Shown here: positions 7,097-16,364 of the stretch, in pieces | How positions within the stretch are numbered: the stretch's first letter is position 1 | Layout: every line of letters begins with the position of its first letter | Assembly: GCA_022783865.1 (NCBI GenBank) | Contig: JALFYY010000013.1 | Coordinates: 1-64,000, forward strand | Reading direction: 5' to 3' | Length of the DNA: 64,000 bases | From: Bacteroidales bacterium | GTDB taxonomy: Bacteria > Bacteroidota > Bacteroidia > Bacteroidales > Paludibacteraceae | Translations under genes and position numbers: made by a program | The notes under the pieces: generated by a model | The model's database searches: none | The model's input: the letters and a program-made list of their open reading frames with translations, nothing else | What the model was told of the DNA's origin: nothing

Positions 7097-10000
7097 ATGA
7101 ACCGGAAATTACGTAACTTTTATTTATTGGCATGCTTGATAATGACACTGCCTTGTCTGCATGCCGAAGACCTGCTGATGCTGCAATTCGGCAAACAGGT
7201 TCTGACTGTCAGTAAGGATAATCCGCTCACTTTCTACGACATGAAAGGTACTGAGGACATCCCTTCCAACAACAACAGTAACTCTTTTTCTACAGCTATT
7301 TTTAAGCCTGCAGAAGAAGGGAATTCCATTGTCCTTAGTTTTGAGACAGTCGATGTGAGGAACGACGGGGCGTCTTATCCTGCTTACCTCAACATCTATA
7401 ATGGCGTGTTCGACACCACATCGGTGACGTATCCTGCTACGGTAGGAGATGTTTCAACCACAAAGTTCCCGACTACCGATGCTTTGCTTGCCTCGTTGGA
7501 CGGGACGTATTCCGATCTGACATACGTTTCTTCCGATGCAACGGGGGCGCTTTCGGTGTGCTACCATTACAAATATGCCAAGCGATGTGGGGGATGGAAA
7601 GCAGTAGTGTCATCCGTAAAGGTGGAAGATATGGCAATCAAGACCGCCACAGCCGACTATTCGCAAGTGAATGGCAATATCTACGCCGGCAAGCAGAATG
7701 TAGCTTTGGCAGGCCTGACTATTCAGACCGAAGGTCTTGGCAATCCCGATGCGCTTACTGGTGTAAGTTTTTCTCTTTCCTGTACGAACGTCATCGATCC
7801 CGCTACGCTGAAACTGTATGCAGGTAATGCGGCAAGCACAGCATCGCTCACAGCTATTGATGCTTCCGTCACCGGGACGAACGGCACATATAGCTTTACA
7901 CTCTCCAAGCCATTGGCGGCAGGCGATAATCAGTTCTGCATAGGTGCAGATGTCCTTTCTTCTGCTCCGTTTGATGCCACAGTGTCTCTTAATATTACCG
8001 GCATCACAACACAGAAAGGATACAGTGGTTTTCAAACCGTAACGCCTGCTTTGTTCACCGTGGCACGCATGGTGCTGATTGCCAATACGCCTGCCACTTA
8101 TACGGTGGAGCAGGAACTGGGTTTCTACGACGATGGCGGTCCCGAGGGTAAGATTAGTAATAACTTCGAAGGCACTGTCACTTTCATGCCTGCTCACGAA
8201 GGGATGAAAGTGCAAATCGACTTTTCCGATATCAGTATCTTTTACACCTCTTCTGCGGTCAGCATCGGCAATCAGGATCTGCTCAAGATATACAATGGCA
8301 CCACTGCCGCTGCCGAAAATCTGCTTTATAGTGTAGAAACCGACAAACTGCCGTCACTGACAGTAAAGAGTACTTCTGCCGACGGTGCTCTGACGGTATA
8401 TATGCGCAGCAAGACGCCTTCTTCCTATTATATAGGTACCGGCTTTGAGGCGAAAGTGTCCGAGTTTGTGCCGGAAGCAATGACGGTGGGTGCCCTGACA
8501 GTGGAGAAGACCGAGAGCCGCACTTTGTCTGCTGGCGAGAAGAACAGTCCTTTGCTCGGTTTCAACATTCAAACCGTCAATACGGAACCTGCCTTGTCGC
8601 CTGCTTCGTTTGTGTTTGTTACGAACGGTACGTTCCCGCAGATAGCAACGGCGGAAGTCTATTACACAAAACGTTCCGATGTTTTCTCCACCGCCGTCTT
8701 GGCAGGTAGTGCAACCGTAACCGGCAACGGCGTTGTCATTGCTGTTACCGATGCAATAGCGTTGCAAGAAGGCGACAACTATTTCTGGTTGGCGTGCGAC
8801 ATTGCCACTGATGCGCCTAACGGTGCAAAGGTGGAGGCGACTTTGTCAAAGGTGACTTTCCGCAACGGTACGGCGCAGGAGAATATCACTACTCCGGCAG
8901 GAGATTTCGAGATTTATAATATCGTCCGTTCCTCGTGTGGCTCGCAGGAGATAACCGTTTACGGCGATTGGGCATATACGCATACGCAGAGCTCGTATGG
9001 CAGTAATTATGCTGCAGAGAACTGCAATCAGACGGTTGTTTTCCGTCCTGCTGTGGAAGGCAATCTGATACAAATCGATTATGCGGATTTTGCCGTATAT
9101 TATTCTTCGTCAGCTTACTATGGCGTGCGTGCCAAATACGAGATTTACAACGGTTCCGGTACTGCCGGAACCAAACTGTGGGAAGTTACTGCCGACAACT
9201 GCAATGTAGGTCCCGGCAGGGTGCGTTCTTCGGCGGAGGACGGCGCACTGACGGTGGTATTCAATCCGAATACTGCCTCGTCCTATACAGACAAAGGCTG
9301 GCATGCTACTGTTTCCCAATATACACCGTTCGATATGAAAGTGACGGAAATCACAGTAGAGCAGGCTTCTGTCAAGTTGGTAAAACCCGGAGAGAAAGCG
9401 GCGGCAATACTTGCTTTCGACATACAAACCGAAGGCATGCTCAACGGATTGACACTGCAGGAAATTACGCTCGACTTGAAGGGTTCCGAAACCGATGTGG
9501 ACAGTGTGCTGCTTTTCCGTAATGGAGAAGAAATCAGTCGTGTACCGGCAGCCTCTACAGTTACATTGACGAGCGATGTTCTCTTGCAGGAGTACAGCAA
9601 TCGTTTCACGGTTCTTTTCAACCTCAAAGCCGATGCCGCGATAGGTCATTCGGTGGATGCTGCCTTGACGCATGTGAAAGTGACGGACCGGGTCTTGCAA
9701 CCTGTCAACGGTGATCCCGACGGTGCCCGGCCCGTCAAGAACGTCTATCTTTTGCAGGCGGGCGACAACGGGCAACTGAATGTAGGAACCAACTCTTTGA
9801 TGTTCTACGACGACGGAGGCGAAGATGCCGACTATTCTTCCGGTTTCGAGGGATGGGTCACTTTTGTACCTACGGTGGAGAACAGTGCCATTGAGTTGGT
9901 GTTCAACGATTTCAATTGTGCCTACGGATGCTCGTTCTATCTCTACTATGCCGATGGCAGACAGGAAAACTACGATGCAAGTTTCGGTTATTACGACAAA

Positions 10001-13000
10001 CCCGATGCCGGTGTCCCCCTTGTTTCCAAAGCCGGCAACGGTGCCCTTACCATCTATTTCAAGGCAGGTGGCTATTCGCAGATGGCAGGATGGCAGATTG
10101 AGGTACGTTGCCACGAACTGATGCCGCTGAAGATTGACAGTGTTGTTACTGCCGCCTTGGCGCCGGCGGTACAGACCATCGGTGCCGCTGACGTACAGCT
10201 GATGCAAGCCGCTGTCTATGTCTCGGGCGACCGTGGACCTTTGTCGCTGAATGCTTTCAATACCTCGTTGGAAGGTCCTGCTACTAATCTCCGTTGGTAT
10301 GCTGCCGGCCATTCGCCCGTCTTTACTTCCACCGAGCCTTTTGCAGCCCCTTATGCGCTGACAGAGAGTGGTGTGTGGTATTTCTATGCAGTGGCGGATG
10401 TTTCGCCCGAGGCGTCCGAAGGCGACAATATCACCTTCGCTTTGCAGACCGTTACGGTCGGAGAAGACAACATCGCCCCCTTGCAGACGGTGCAGACGGC
10501 TACCCGTATCGTGAGCGGTGTGCATGGCACTTTCGTTATCGGCAAGAGCGATGCTGCCGACTATCATACTTTGCAGAGTGCCGTCAACTCGTTGGCTATC
10601 GGCATTGACGGTCCTGTTACGTTCCTCTTGGAGTCGGGACGCTACGAGGAGCAGGTGATAGTGCCTGTGCTCAAGGGTGTGTCCGAAACCAACAATGTCC
10701 TTTTCCGCTCGCTTACGGGTAATCGCGACGATGTGGAAATCGTTTACAACGGTTCGTTGGGAGACAATACCGGTGTTTGGACTTTCGATGGCGCCGATTG
10801 GGTGACCTTGGAAGGATTGAGTTTTACGAGCACTTATACGCTTGTCAACCAAGCTTCGGTCGTATGTCTTCGTAACGCTTCCGAGCATATCACTCTCCGC
10901 AATTGCTATATCCACGCTGCCTCTTTCACCGAACCTGCCGCCAGTCTCAATCTGCTCCGGCTCTATGTTGTGTCCGGCTCGCAAGCTTTCAACCATCATT
11001 TCACGTTGCAGGATTCCCGCTTGGAGGGCGGCTATATTGCTTGCTACCTCACCGGACACGCGGCAGCGGCCGATCCTTGTACCGAGGGCTTGAACATTGT
11101 GGGGAATACCTTCGAGGGGCAAGGTGCGAAGATGATTTATTCCGATGGTTTCCGCCGTCCGCTCATTGCCGGCAATACAATGACTGCCACGGTACGCAAA
11201 TCCGGTTTCTATGCTATCGACAATATCAACTTTGCCGATACGCTCACGCTGACCGGCAACACTGTTACCCTCACGCTGGGAGGCAATTTCGGAGCATCGG
11301 GCATCTATTTGCGGCCTAATGGCTCGCAGGACAAAACGGCGCTCTTCGATATGTACAACAATGCCGTCAGCATCATTGCCGACAACGACTATGCCTGCAA
11401 TGGTCTCCATCTGAACAACAATCTCCCGCTTGTCCGCATCGCCTACAACACGTTCCGTGTACAGAGCAATGCCGACTACTCTGCACCTGTTTACTTCTAT
11501 TCCAAGCCGGCGGAAGGCTCTTCGCTGACCAACAATATCCTGCTTTCTGCCGTCAAAGGGCAGGCGTTGCGCTATCGCAGTGCCTCCTATGTAGGCAATG
11601 TCACCTTCCGGCACAATTGTCTGTACACTCCCGAAGGAAATAGTTTTGCCGGCACGGTGGCGGAAACTTTCGATGCGTGGAAAACGCTGGTGGGTGCCAC
11701 CGATGAGCAGGGTAATATCAGCCGGAATGTCGATTTCGTCAGTGCCGCTATGCTTATGCCCCGTACCGGAGACGGCTTGCTCAGTGCCCAACCGCTCGAC
11801 TATGTCACTACCGATATCACGGGCAGGCAGCGTGCCGCACAACCTACTGTCGGCGCCTACGAATACGACCCCGAACTCACCCGTATGCCGCTCCTCCTCG
11901 AAGGTTATCCTTCCGTTGCCAACGTCACGCACAATGCCGCCGCTGTCTTGCTGCGGGCATCTGCCAACGGTACGGCATACCTCTTGGTGCGTACTGCCGC
12001 AGAAGCGGCACCCGACAACCAGACTGTTGTCACTGAGGGTACCCGTGTCGAACTCCCCGCCGACAGAGAAGTATCCTCTTCGCTGACCGGTTTGCAGGAG
12101 CACACCGCTTATACGGTTTATGTGTTGCTTGCCAACCTTTTGGGCGAACCTGCACAAGAGGCACTCACTTGCATGTTCACCACCGAATGGGAACGTCGCG
12201 ATATTGTTATCAACGAAATCCTGCCGCAGACCGTCAATGCGGATACACCTGTCCGCTTTGTCGCCCGACTTGCTGCCACTTATCCGCAAGCCGAGCCTTA
12301 TCGTTTTGTCTGGACCGATTTCCGGGGCGACACACTCTCTACCGATAGCGTACTCACTCTCACGGCTGACCGTACACTTGCGCTTAAAGTGAGTGTCACC
12401 GATGCTTTCGGAACGCGTGCAGCGGCAGGAACACACTTGCAGGTATTGCAGCAGGAGGCGCAGACCGCTACTTTCGAGGAATATCGTTTGCCCGCCGAAT
12501 CAGTCCTTACCGACGATGAAACATGGACCGATTGGGCGTTTAACCCGATCTATAGCGGCACTTATGCTTTCGATGCTTACCTGCAGCGCGATTGGGGAAT
12601 GTGCACCGGCTTTGCTGTTTCCAACGAGACTTCTACTCTGTACGAAAACTACTCCCATCAGTTCCGTTCCGCGGCAGGTGGGGCCTATGCCGGCAGTAAC
12701 TATGCCGTCTTCTTTCCCGTCTGGGGCGAAACGGCGGCTGTCCGTCCCACTCATACCGGCCAACCTGCTACCGTGCGTGGTTTCTATCTCACCAACACTG
12801 CCTGGGTGGTCGATGCTGTACGCAACGGCGATGGAATGACGGCAGGAGGGTTTGAGCAGGGCGATTGGTTCAAACTTATTGTAGAGGGCTGGAATGGAAC
12901 GGAAAAAGCCGGTACGGTCGAAGTCTTTCTTGCCGACTACCGTTCGGAGAATGCTGCCGAACATACTCTCCTCGAACAATGGCAATGGGTGGATCTCTCG

Positions 13001-13390
13001 CCGTTGGGAGCAGTGTCTGAGATTACTTTCTCTTTCGACGGTACACGTCGCAACGCCGGCGGTCTTACTACGCCTACCTATTTCTGTATGGACAATTTCA
13101 ACGGCGTGCATGATGACATCCATACAGGTGAAGTCAATCATTGGAGCAACGATGCGGAAACTTTTATGGTGCGCACATATCCCAATCCTGTTACTGACTA
13201 TTTGCACATTGTTCTGCCACAGGCAGAAGGCACGATGGAGATATATACTACTGACGGTATTTGCGTAATGCGTCAAGACTTGACGTCTGAACAGATTGTG
13301 CTCAACGTAAGTAACTGGGATACCGGTATTTATATCTTGCGTATTTGTTCGGAAGATGCTGTGGCAACACAACGAATCTTCAAACGCTGA
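7097..13390 (+). CDS. giant multidomain T9SS surface protein in the B12-riboswitch unit
   Basis: 2097 residues. Signal peptide about 1-23. Four CUB-like modules sit at roughly 30-150, 332-458, 612-750 and 898-1010 (motifs LGFYDDGGPEG, LMFYDDGGEDADYSSGFEG). They alternate with beta-sandwich linker domains resembling the BNR-associated N domain (about 179-320, 462-610, 748-880, 1009-1130). A right-handed beta-helix covers about 1143-1590. FN3-like and PKD-like segments follow (about 1604-1780), then a DUF4465-like domain (about 1801-2010; VSNETSTLYENYSHQF, YFCMDNFNGV). It ends in a T9SS type A sorting domain (YPNPVTDYLHI, DTGIYILRI). Likely a surface adhesin or ligand-capture protein. Domain borders are estimates. 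The antisense 1108-residue ORF is a shadow. Confidence 0.85.
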   Translation: MNRKLRNFYLLACLIMTLPCLHAEDLLMLQFGKQVLTVSKDNPLTFYDMKGTEDIPSNNNSNSFSTAIFKPAEEGNSIVLSFETVDVRNDGASYPAYLNIYNGVFDTTSVTYPATVGDVSTTKFPTTDALLASLDGTYSDLTYVSSDATGALSVCYHYKYAKRCGGWKAVVSSVKVEDMAIKTATADYSQVNGNIYAGKQNVALAGLTIQTEGLGNPDALTGVSFSLSCTNVIDPATLKLYAGNAASTASLTAIDASVTGTNGTYSFTLSKPLAAGDNQFCIGADVLSSAPFDATVSLNITGITTQKGYSGFQTVTPALFTVARMVLIANTPATYTVEQELGFYDDGGPEGKISNNFEGTVTFMPAHEGMKVQIDFSDISIFYTSSAVSIGNQDLLKIYNGTTAAAENLLYSVETDKLPSLTVKSTSADGALTVYMRSKTPSSYYIGTGFEAKVSEFVPEAMTVGALTVEKTESRTLSAGEKNSPLLGFNIQTVNTEPALSPASFVFVTNGTFPQIATAEVYYTKRSDVFSTAVLAGSATVTGNGVVIAVTDAIALQEGDNYFWLACDIATDAPNGAKVEATLSKVTFRNGTAQENITTPAGDFEIYNIVRSSCGSQEITVYGDWAYTHTQSSYGSNYAAENCNQTVVFRPAVEGNLIQIDYADFAVYYSSSAYYGVRAKYEIYNGSGTAGTKLWEVTADNCNVGPGRVRSSAEDGALTVVFNPNTASSYTDKGWHATVSQYTPFDMKVTEITVEQASVKLVKPGEKAAAILAFDIQTEGMLNGLTLQEITLDLKGSETDVDSVLLFRNGEEISRVPAASTVTLTSDVLLQEYSNRFTVLFNLKADAAIGHSVDAALTHVKVTDRVLQPVNGDPDGARPVKNVYLLQAGDNGQLNVGTNSLMFYDDGGEDADYSSGFEGWVTFVPTVENSAIELVFNDFNCAYGCSFYLYYADGRQENYDASFGYYDKPDAGVPLVSKAGNGALTIYFKAGGYSQMAGWQIEVRCHELMPLKIDSVVTAALAPAVQTIGAADVQLMQAAVYVSGDRGPLSLNAFNTSLEGPATNLRWYAAGHSPVFTSTEPFAAPYALTESGVWYFYAVADVSPEASEGDNITFALQTVTVGEDNIAPLQTVQTATRIVSGVHGTFVIGKSDAADYHTLQSAVNSLAIGIDGPVTFLLESGRYEEQVIVPVLKGVSETNNVLFRSLTGNRDDVEIVYNGSLGDNTGVWTFDGADWVTLEGLSFTSTYTLVNQASVVCLRNASEHITLRNCYIHAASFTEPAASLNLLRLYVVSGSQAFNHHFTLQDSRLEGGYIACYLTGHAAAADPCTEGLNIVGNTFEGQGAKMIYSDGFRRPLIAGNTMTATVRKSGFYAIDNINFADTLTLTGNTVTLTLGGNFGASGIYLRPNGSQDKTALFDMYNNAVSIIADNDYACNGLHLNNNLPLVRIAYNTFRVQSNADYSAPVYFYSKPAEGSSLTNNILLSAVKGQALRYRSASYVGNVTFRHNCLYTPEGNSFAGTVAETFDAWKTLVGATDEQGNISRNVDFVSAAMLMPRTGDGLLSAQPLDYVTTDITGRQRAAQPTVGAYEYDPELTRMPLLLEGYPSVANVTHNAAAVLLRASANGTAYLLVRTAAEAAPDNQTVVTEGTRVELPADREVSSSLTGLQEHTAYTVYVLLANLLGEPAQEALTCMFTTEWERRDIVINEILPQTVNADTPVRFVARLAATYPQAEPYRFVWTDFRGDTLSTDSVLTLTADRTLALKVSVTDAFGTRAAAGTHLQVLQQEAQTATFEEYRLPAESVLTDDETWTDWAFNPIYSGTYAFDAYLQRDWGMCTGFAVSNETSTLYENYSHQFRSAAGGAYAGSNYAVFFPVWGETAAVRPTHTGQPATVRGFYLTNTAWVVDAVRNGDGMTAGGFEQGDWFKLIVEGWNGTEKAGTVEVFLADYRSENAAEHTLLEQWQWVDLSPLGAVSEITFSFDGTRRNAGGLTTPTYFCMDNFNGVHDDIHTGEVNHWSNDAETFMVRTYPNPVTDYLHIVLPQAEGTMEIYTTDGICVMRQDLTSEQIVLNVSNWDTGIYILRICSEDAVATQRIFKR

Positions 13391-13486
13391 CAAACCCGAA
13401 TCGTCACAGACAGAGGCTACAGCGGTATCCCTGTATTAACACCTTGTTTTCTGCCAATTACCAAGTGTTTGCTGTGGCGTTTTCAG

Positions 13487-13526
13487 AGAGGTGTGTCCGA
13501 TGGGGCACACCTCTTTCTGTTTATTT
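13487..13526 (+). terminator. terminator after the giant T9SS gene
   Basis: AGAGGTGTG (13487-13495) pairs with CACACCTCT (13506-13514), followed by TTCTGTTTATTT. It lies about 100 bp after the stop. Confidence 0.8.
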
Positions 13527-13628
13527 CCTTTCCCCTTTTCCATCCTGCTGCCTGTCCTTTCTTCTCTTCACGCCTTTTCCTCATCTTTGTCTTTGTTCTA
13601 TCTTCCTACCATATTCCTTTTTCAGATG

Positions 13629-13679
13629 TCGGCTTGATACCGGCTGAATCACCCACTAATCACCCACTAATCACCCACT
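13629..13679 (+). repeat. 51-bp intergenic repeat with a 3 x 11-bp array
   Basis: TCGGCTTGATACCGGCTG is followed by three perfect copies of AATCACCCACT (13647-13679). The same 51 bp recurs at 63317-63367 with one mismatch. A related array in the other orientation is at 56890-56957. Confidence 0.95.
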
Positions 13680-13812
13680 TATGGTTGCTTGTGGCTATTT
13701 AGACCATTAGAACAACCTAAGAGATGAATAGAGAGCAGGGCAGGTATGATGTTGGAATACAGAGTATTGCCTTCCGCTGTCATATGGTTAACGTAAATTC
13801 ATCAAACTCAGG

Positions 13813-13830
13813 TTAAATAGGGCTTGCCCG
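13813..13830 (+). repeat. short dispersed repeat (TAAATAGGGCTTGCCCG type)
   Basis: AAATAGGGCTTGCCCG recurs at 50957-50973 and, with GCTTGTCCC, at 23818-23832. The inner GGGCTTGCCC can form a hairpin. Confidence 0.7.
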
Positions 13831-13957
13831 ATAAATCGTAAATACTAATTTGTCTTTTGTTCATTGTCTTTGTCTTCGCTTCTTTGTCTAATTATAAAAT
13901 AGGTTGTAATAAATGTTTCTTGTCTGACAGCAATATTATAAATTGTCAATGAAAATA

Positions 13958-13989
13958 TTTGTGTATGTCAGAAAGTTGTTGTAATTTTG
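13958..13989 (+). promoter_or_regulatory. promoter of the rpsF-rpsR-rplI operon
   Basis: TTTG at 13958-13961 and TAATTTTG at 13982-13989 with a 20-nt spacer. The spacer TGTATGTCAGAAAGTTGTTG is nearly the acpP spacer. Confidence 0.9.
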
Positions 13990-14015
13990 CAAACCATTTC
14001 GGCGTGAAATGCGAA

Positions 14016-14036
14016 TGCAGGTTCACCTGCAGGAGG
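14016..14036 (+). promoter_or_regulatory. leader hairpin and SD-like element upstream of rpsF
   Basis: TGCAGGT (14016-14022) pairs with ACCTGCA (14025-14031) around a 2-nt loop and overlaps AGGAGG at 14031-14036. It lies in the transcribed leader, 55 bp before the rpsF ATG, with no convincing small ORF behind it. A role in autogenous control by S6/S18 is possible but not shown. Confidence 0.45.
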
Positions 14037-14090
14037 ATAGGGCGTCGGTGTGGAGAATAATATTATTAACAAAATTAACTAATTTACTCT

Positions 14091-14438
14091 ATGTTAAATC
14101 ATTACGAGGCCACTTTCATCTTGACTCCCGTTTTGTCTGACCAACAGATGAAGGAAGTGGTTGACAAGTTTGAGGGTCTGCTCAAAGACAACGGAGCCAG
14201 CATTCTCAATCGTGAGGAATGGGGTTTGAAGAAACTCGCATATCCTATCAAGGGCAAAACAACGGGATTCTATGCCCTGCTGCAATTTGATGTTGAACCG
14301 TCATTCATCGCTACACTTGAGACCGAGTTCCGTCGTGACGAACGGGTTATCCGTTTCCTCACTTTCGCACTCGACAAGTACGCTTTCGAATACGCTGAAA
14401 AACGTCGCAATGTTAACTTAAATAATAAGGAGGCTTAA
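14091..14438 (+). CDS. rpsF: 30S ribosomal protein bS6
   Basis: 115 residues. [19 protein letters not shown] and the segment [20 protein letters not shown] are typical of bS6, which binds the 16S platform as a heterodimer with bS18. First gene of rpsF-rpsR-rplI, the standard order. Its leader is A/T rich without an SD next to the ATG. In Bacteroidota ribosomes bS6, bS18 and bS21 together hold the 16S 3' end and hide the anti-SD. Confidence 0.97.
   Translation: MLNHYEATFILTPVLSDQQMKEVVDKFEGLLKDNGASILNREEWGLKKLAYPIKGKTTGFYALLQFDVEPSFIATLETEFRRDERVIRFLTFALDKYAFEYAEKRRNVNLNNKEA
14427..14433 (+). promoter_or_regulatory. strong Shine-Dalgarno site of rpsR
   Basis: AAGGAGG sits 7 nt before the rpsR ATG, inside the end of rpsF. 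It is a full match to the anti-SD core and is unusual here, since most genes in the window lack any SD. Confidence 0.8.
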
Positions 14439-14440
14439 TT

Positions 14441-14704
14441 ATGGCAGAACAAGAAATCCGTTATCTCACTCCGCAAAAACGTGAGAACCAGAAGAAGAAA
14501 TACTGCCGTTTCAAAAAGAGCGGTATCAAGTATATCGACTACAAAGACCCTGAGTTCTTGAAGAAGTTCTTGAACGAGCAAGGCAAAATATTGCCCCGTC
14601 GTCTTACCGGTACTTCGTTGAAATACCAACGCAAAGTATCTCAAGCTGTTAAAAGAGCACGCCATTTGGCATTGCTCCCATACGTAACCGATATGATGAA
14701 ATAA
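14441..14704 (+). CDS. rpsR: 30S ribosomal protein bS18
   Basis: 87 residues, basic, with [18 protein letters not shown] and [20 protein letters not shown], the hallmark of bS18. The CRFKK cysteine is retained. It pairs with bS6 on the small-subunit platform. It starts 2 nt after the rpsF stop and has a full SD. Confidence 0.97.
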   Translation: MAEQEIRYLTPQKRENQKKKYCRFKKSGIKYIDYKDPEFLKKFLNEQGKILPRRLTGTSLKYQRKVSQAVKRARHLALLPYVTDMMK

Positions 14705-14709
14705 GGAGG
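14703..14709 (+). promoter_or_regulatory. strong Shine-Dalgarno site of rplI
   Basis: AAGGAGG overlapping the rpsR stop, 6 nt before the rplI ATG. Confidence 0.8.
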
Positions 14710-14715
14710 ATAACT

Positions 14716-15159
14716 ATGGAAGTAATTTTGATTGAAAATGTAGTTAACTTGGGCTACAAAGACGATATCGTAAAAGTACGCGACGGATACGGACGTAACT
14801 ACCTTATCCCTAACCGCTTGGCTGTGATTGCCAACGAGTCGAACTTGAAAGTGCTGGCTGAGAACCAGAAACAACGTGCTCACAAGTTGGAGAAAATCAA
14901 AAACGATGCACTTGCTTTGGCAGAACAAATCAATGCTGCTGAACTCACTATCGGTGTAAAAGCAAGCGAAAACGGCAAGATTTTCGGTACTGTTACTACC
15001 GCTCAGTTGGCTGACGCATTGGCTGCCAAGGGTATTACGGTTGACCGCAAGACGATTGTTATTGCAGAGCCTATCAAAGAGTTGGGCGAATATACAGCAG
15101 TAGCCCGCTTGCACAAAGAGGTTAGTGCCGACATTAAGTTTACCGTTGTTGTTGAATAA
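14716..15159 (+). CDS. rplI: 50S ribosomal protein bL9
   Basis: 147 residues. The N-terminal globular domain (MEVILIENVVNLGYKDDIVKV, GYGRNYLIPNRLAV) is followed by the long connecting helix rich in K, E and A (about 40-75) and the C-terminal domain. bL9 binds 23S rRNA near the L1 stalk. Third gene of the operon, 11 nt after rpsR. Confidence 0.97.
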   Translation: MEVILIENVVNLGYKDDIVKVRDGYGRNYLIPNRLAVIANESNLKVLAENQKQRAHKLEKIKNDALALAEQINAAELTIGVKASENGKIFGTVTTAQLADALAAKGITVDRKTIVIAEPIKELGEYTAVARLHKEVSADIKFTVVVE

Positions 15160-15178
15160 TTAAGAAAGGACACGCATT

Positions 15179-15433
15179 ATGAAAAACGGAATTCATCCAG
15201 ATAACTACCGTGTTGTAGTATTCAAAGACATGTCTAACGGAGAACAGTTCTTCAGCCGTTCTACCGCCGCAACGAAAGACACTATTGAAATCGACGGTAC
15301 CACCTATCCATTGATTAAGTTGGAAATCTCCAGTTCGTCTCACCCATTCTATACGGGTAACTCGAAACTGGTTGATACTGCCGGTCGTGTTGACAAGTTT
15401 ATGCAACGTTACGGCAACCGTAAACATAAATAA
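15179..15433 (+). CDS. rpmE2: 50S ribosomal protein bL31, type B
   Basis: 84 residues ([20 protein letters not shown], then [23 protein letters not shown]). The zinc-binding cysteines of the classic form are absent, which marks the zinc-independent type B version. It follows rplI by 19 nt and is probably cotranscribed. In bacteria with both forms, type B replaces the zinc form under zinc limitation; whether this genome has a second copy cannot be seen here. Confidence 0.95.
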   Translation: MKNGIHPDNYRVVVFKDMSNGEQFFSRSTAATKDTIEIDGTTYPLIKLEISSSSHPFYTGNSKLVDTAGRVDKFMQRYGNRKHK

Positions 15434-15497
15434 TCGGGCTTGCCGCTGTTTTGTGGGACACGCTTCTCTGACAAGACAGCTACGGCTTGTAATAAAT

Positions 15498-15529
15498 AGA
15501 ATAAGGGCGGAGCAATCCGCCCTTATTCT
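15498..15529 (+). terminator. 14-bp perfect hairpin with GCAA tetraloop after rpmE2
   Basis: AGAATAAGGGCGGA (15498-15511) pairs perfectly with TCCGCCCTTATTCT (15516-15529) around GCAA. No T run follows on either strand, so it may act as a terminator, a pause site or a 3'-end stabiliser. Confidence 0.6.
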
Positions 15530-15559
15530 GTATCTAATCACTATCATATTCTATTTACC

Positions 15560-16309
15560 ATGAACCGCAATCTCTCTCTCTGGAAACAAACCGGCAAGAA
15601 TACGATTCTCTCTGTTCTGCTGTTTGCCGCCTTGTTCGGCTTGCTCTATTTAGTGGAGCACTTTTATCCTGAATTGCAACTCTTGCGCTTTTACGACGCT
15701 GCTTTTTGTGTGGGTATTCCGGCAAGTATAACCGGTGTAGCCTATGTGCTTTCCATCAAGAATCCTGAGAACTATACGGGTTTCTATGCGGGCATCGTTA
15801 TGTCGCTGTTGCTCTGCGTGCAGTTTTTCCTGCAAGGCAACTACGACCTCTGTCTGCTCTATATCGCCATCTTTGTGCCTTTCCAAATCAAATCGATTGT
15901 GCAATGGGTGAAACCGCATAGTGCCGACGCTCCTTTTGCTCCCGAGTTTTTGAGCAAGAAAGCCATGTGGATATCCGTTGCGGTATGCATGGCGGTTACT
16001 GTTCTCGATTATCTCTTTGCTACTTATGTCGTCCATTCCGACGGCTTGCTCCATAATTGGCTGTTGAAACTGATGGGCGCACTGATGATATCTTCGAGTG
16101 TGTTGGCAAATTTCTGGCTGATATACAAAAAGAACGATGCGTGGATTTATTGGGTAATCTACAGCCTTTCGGGCATCATCTTCTATGTGATATTGAATAA
16201 CGCCTTTAGTGTCGTACTCTTTGTTTTCTTTGCCGTTATCAACGGTATGGCAGGTATTGCATGGATACGCAATACGGATGAAGAACATATGGGATGGCTC
16301 AGACGATAA
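15560..16309 (+). CDS. PnuC-family vitamin/nucleoside transporter
   Basis: 249 residues, with about seven hydrophobic helices. The segment NDAWIYWVIYSLSGIIFYVI fits the PnuC pattern in which a W..W motif lines the substrate path. PnuC-family proteins move nicotinamide riboside, thiamine or riboflavin by facilitated diffusion, with trapping by a kinase. No riboswitch or kinase gene is adjacent, so the substrate cannot be assigned. The gene starts 30 bp after the rpmE2 hairpin and has no clear promoter of its own. Confidence 0.75.
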   Translation: MNRNLSLWKQTGKNTILSVLLFAALFGLLYLVEHFYPELQLLRFYDAAFCVGIPASITGVAYVLSIKNPENYTGFYAGIVMSLLLCVQFFLQGNYDLCLLYIAIFVPFQIKSIVQWVKPHSADAPFAPEFLSKKAMWISVAVCMAVTVLDYLFATYVVHSDGLLHNWLLKLMGALMISSSVLANFWLIYKKNDAWIYWVIYSLSGIIFYVILNNAFSVVLFVFFAVINGMAGIAWIRNTDEEHMGWLRR

Positions 16310-16364
16310 AGACAGGACAAAGGAGCAAGGACAACGGAATCAGGAGGAAAGAGCAAAAGGATAA

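Noticed and set aside
9110-12436. 1108-residue minus-strand ORF inside the giant T9SS gene
   Set aside because: It is antisense to a protein with clear domains, has no signal or domain of its own, and arises from codon bias of the sense strand.
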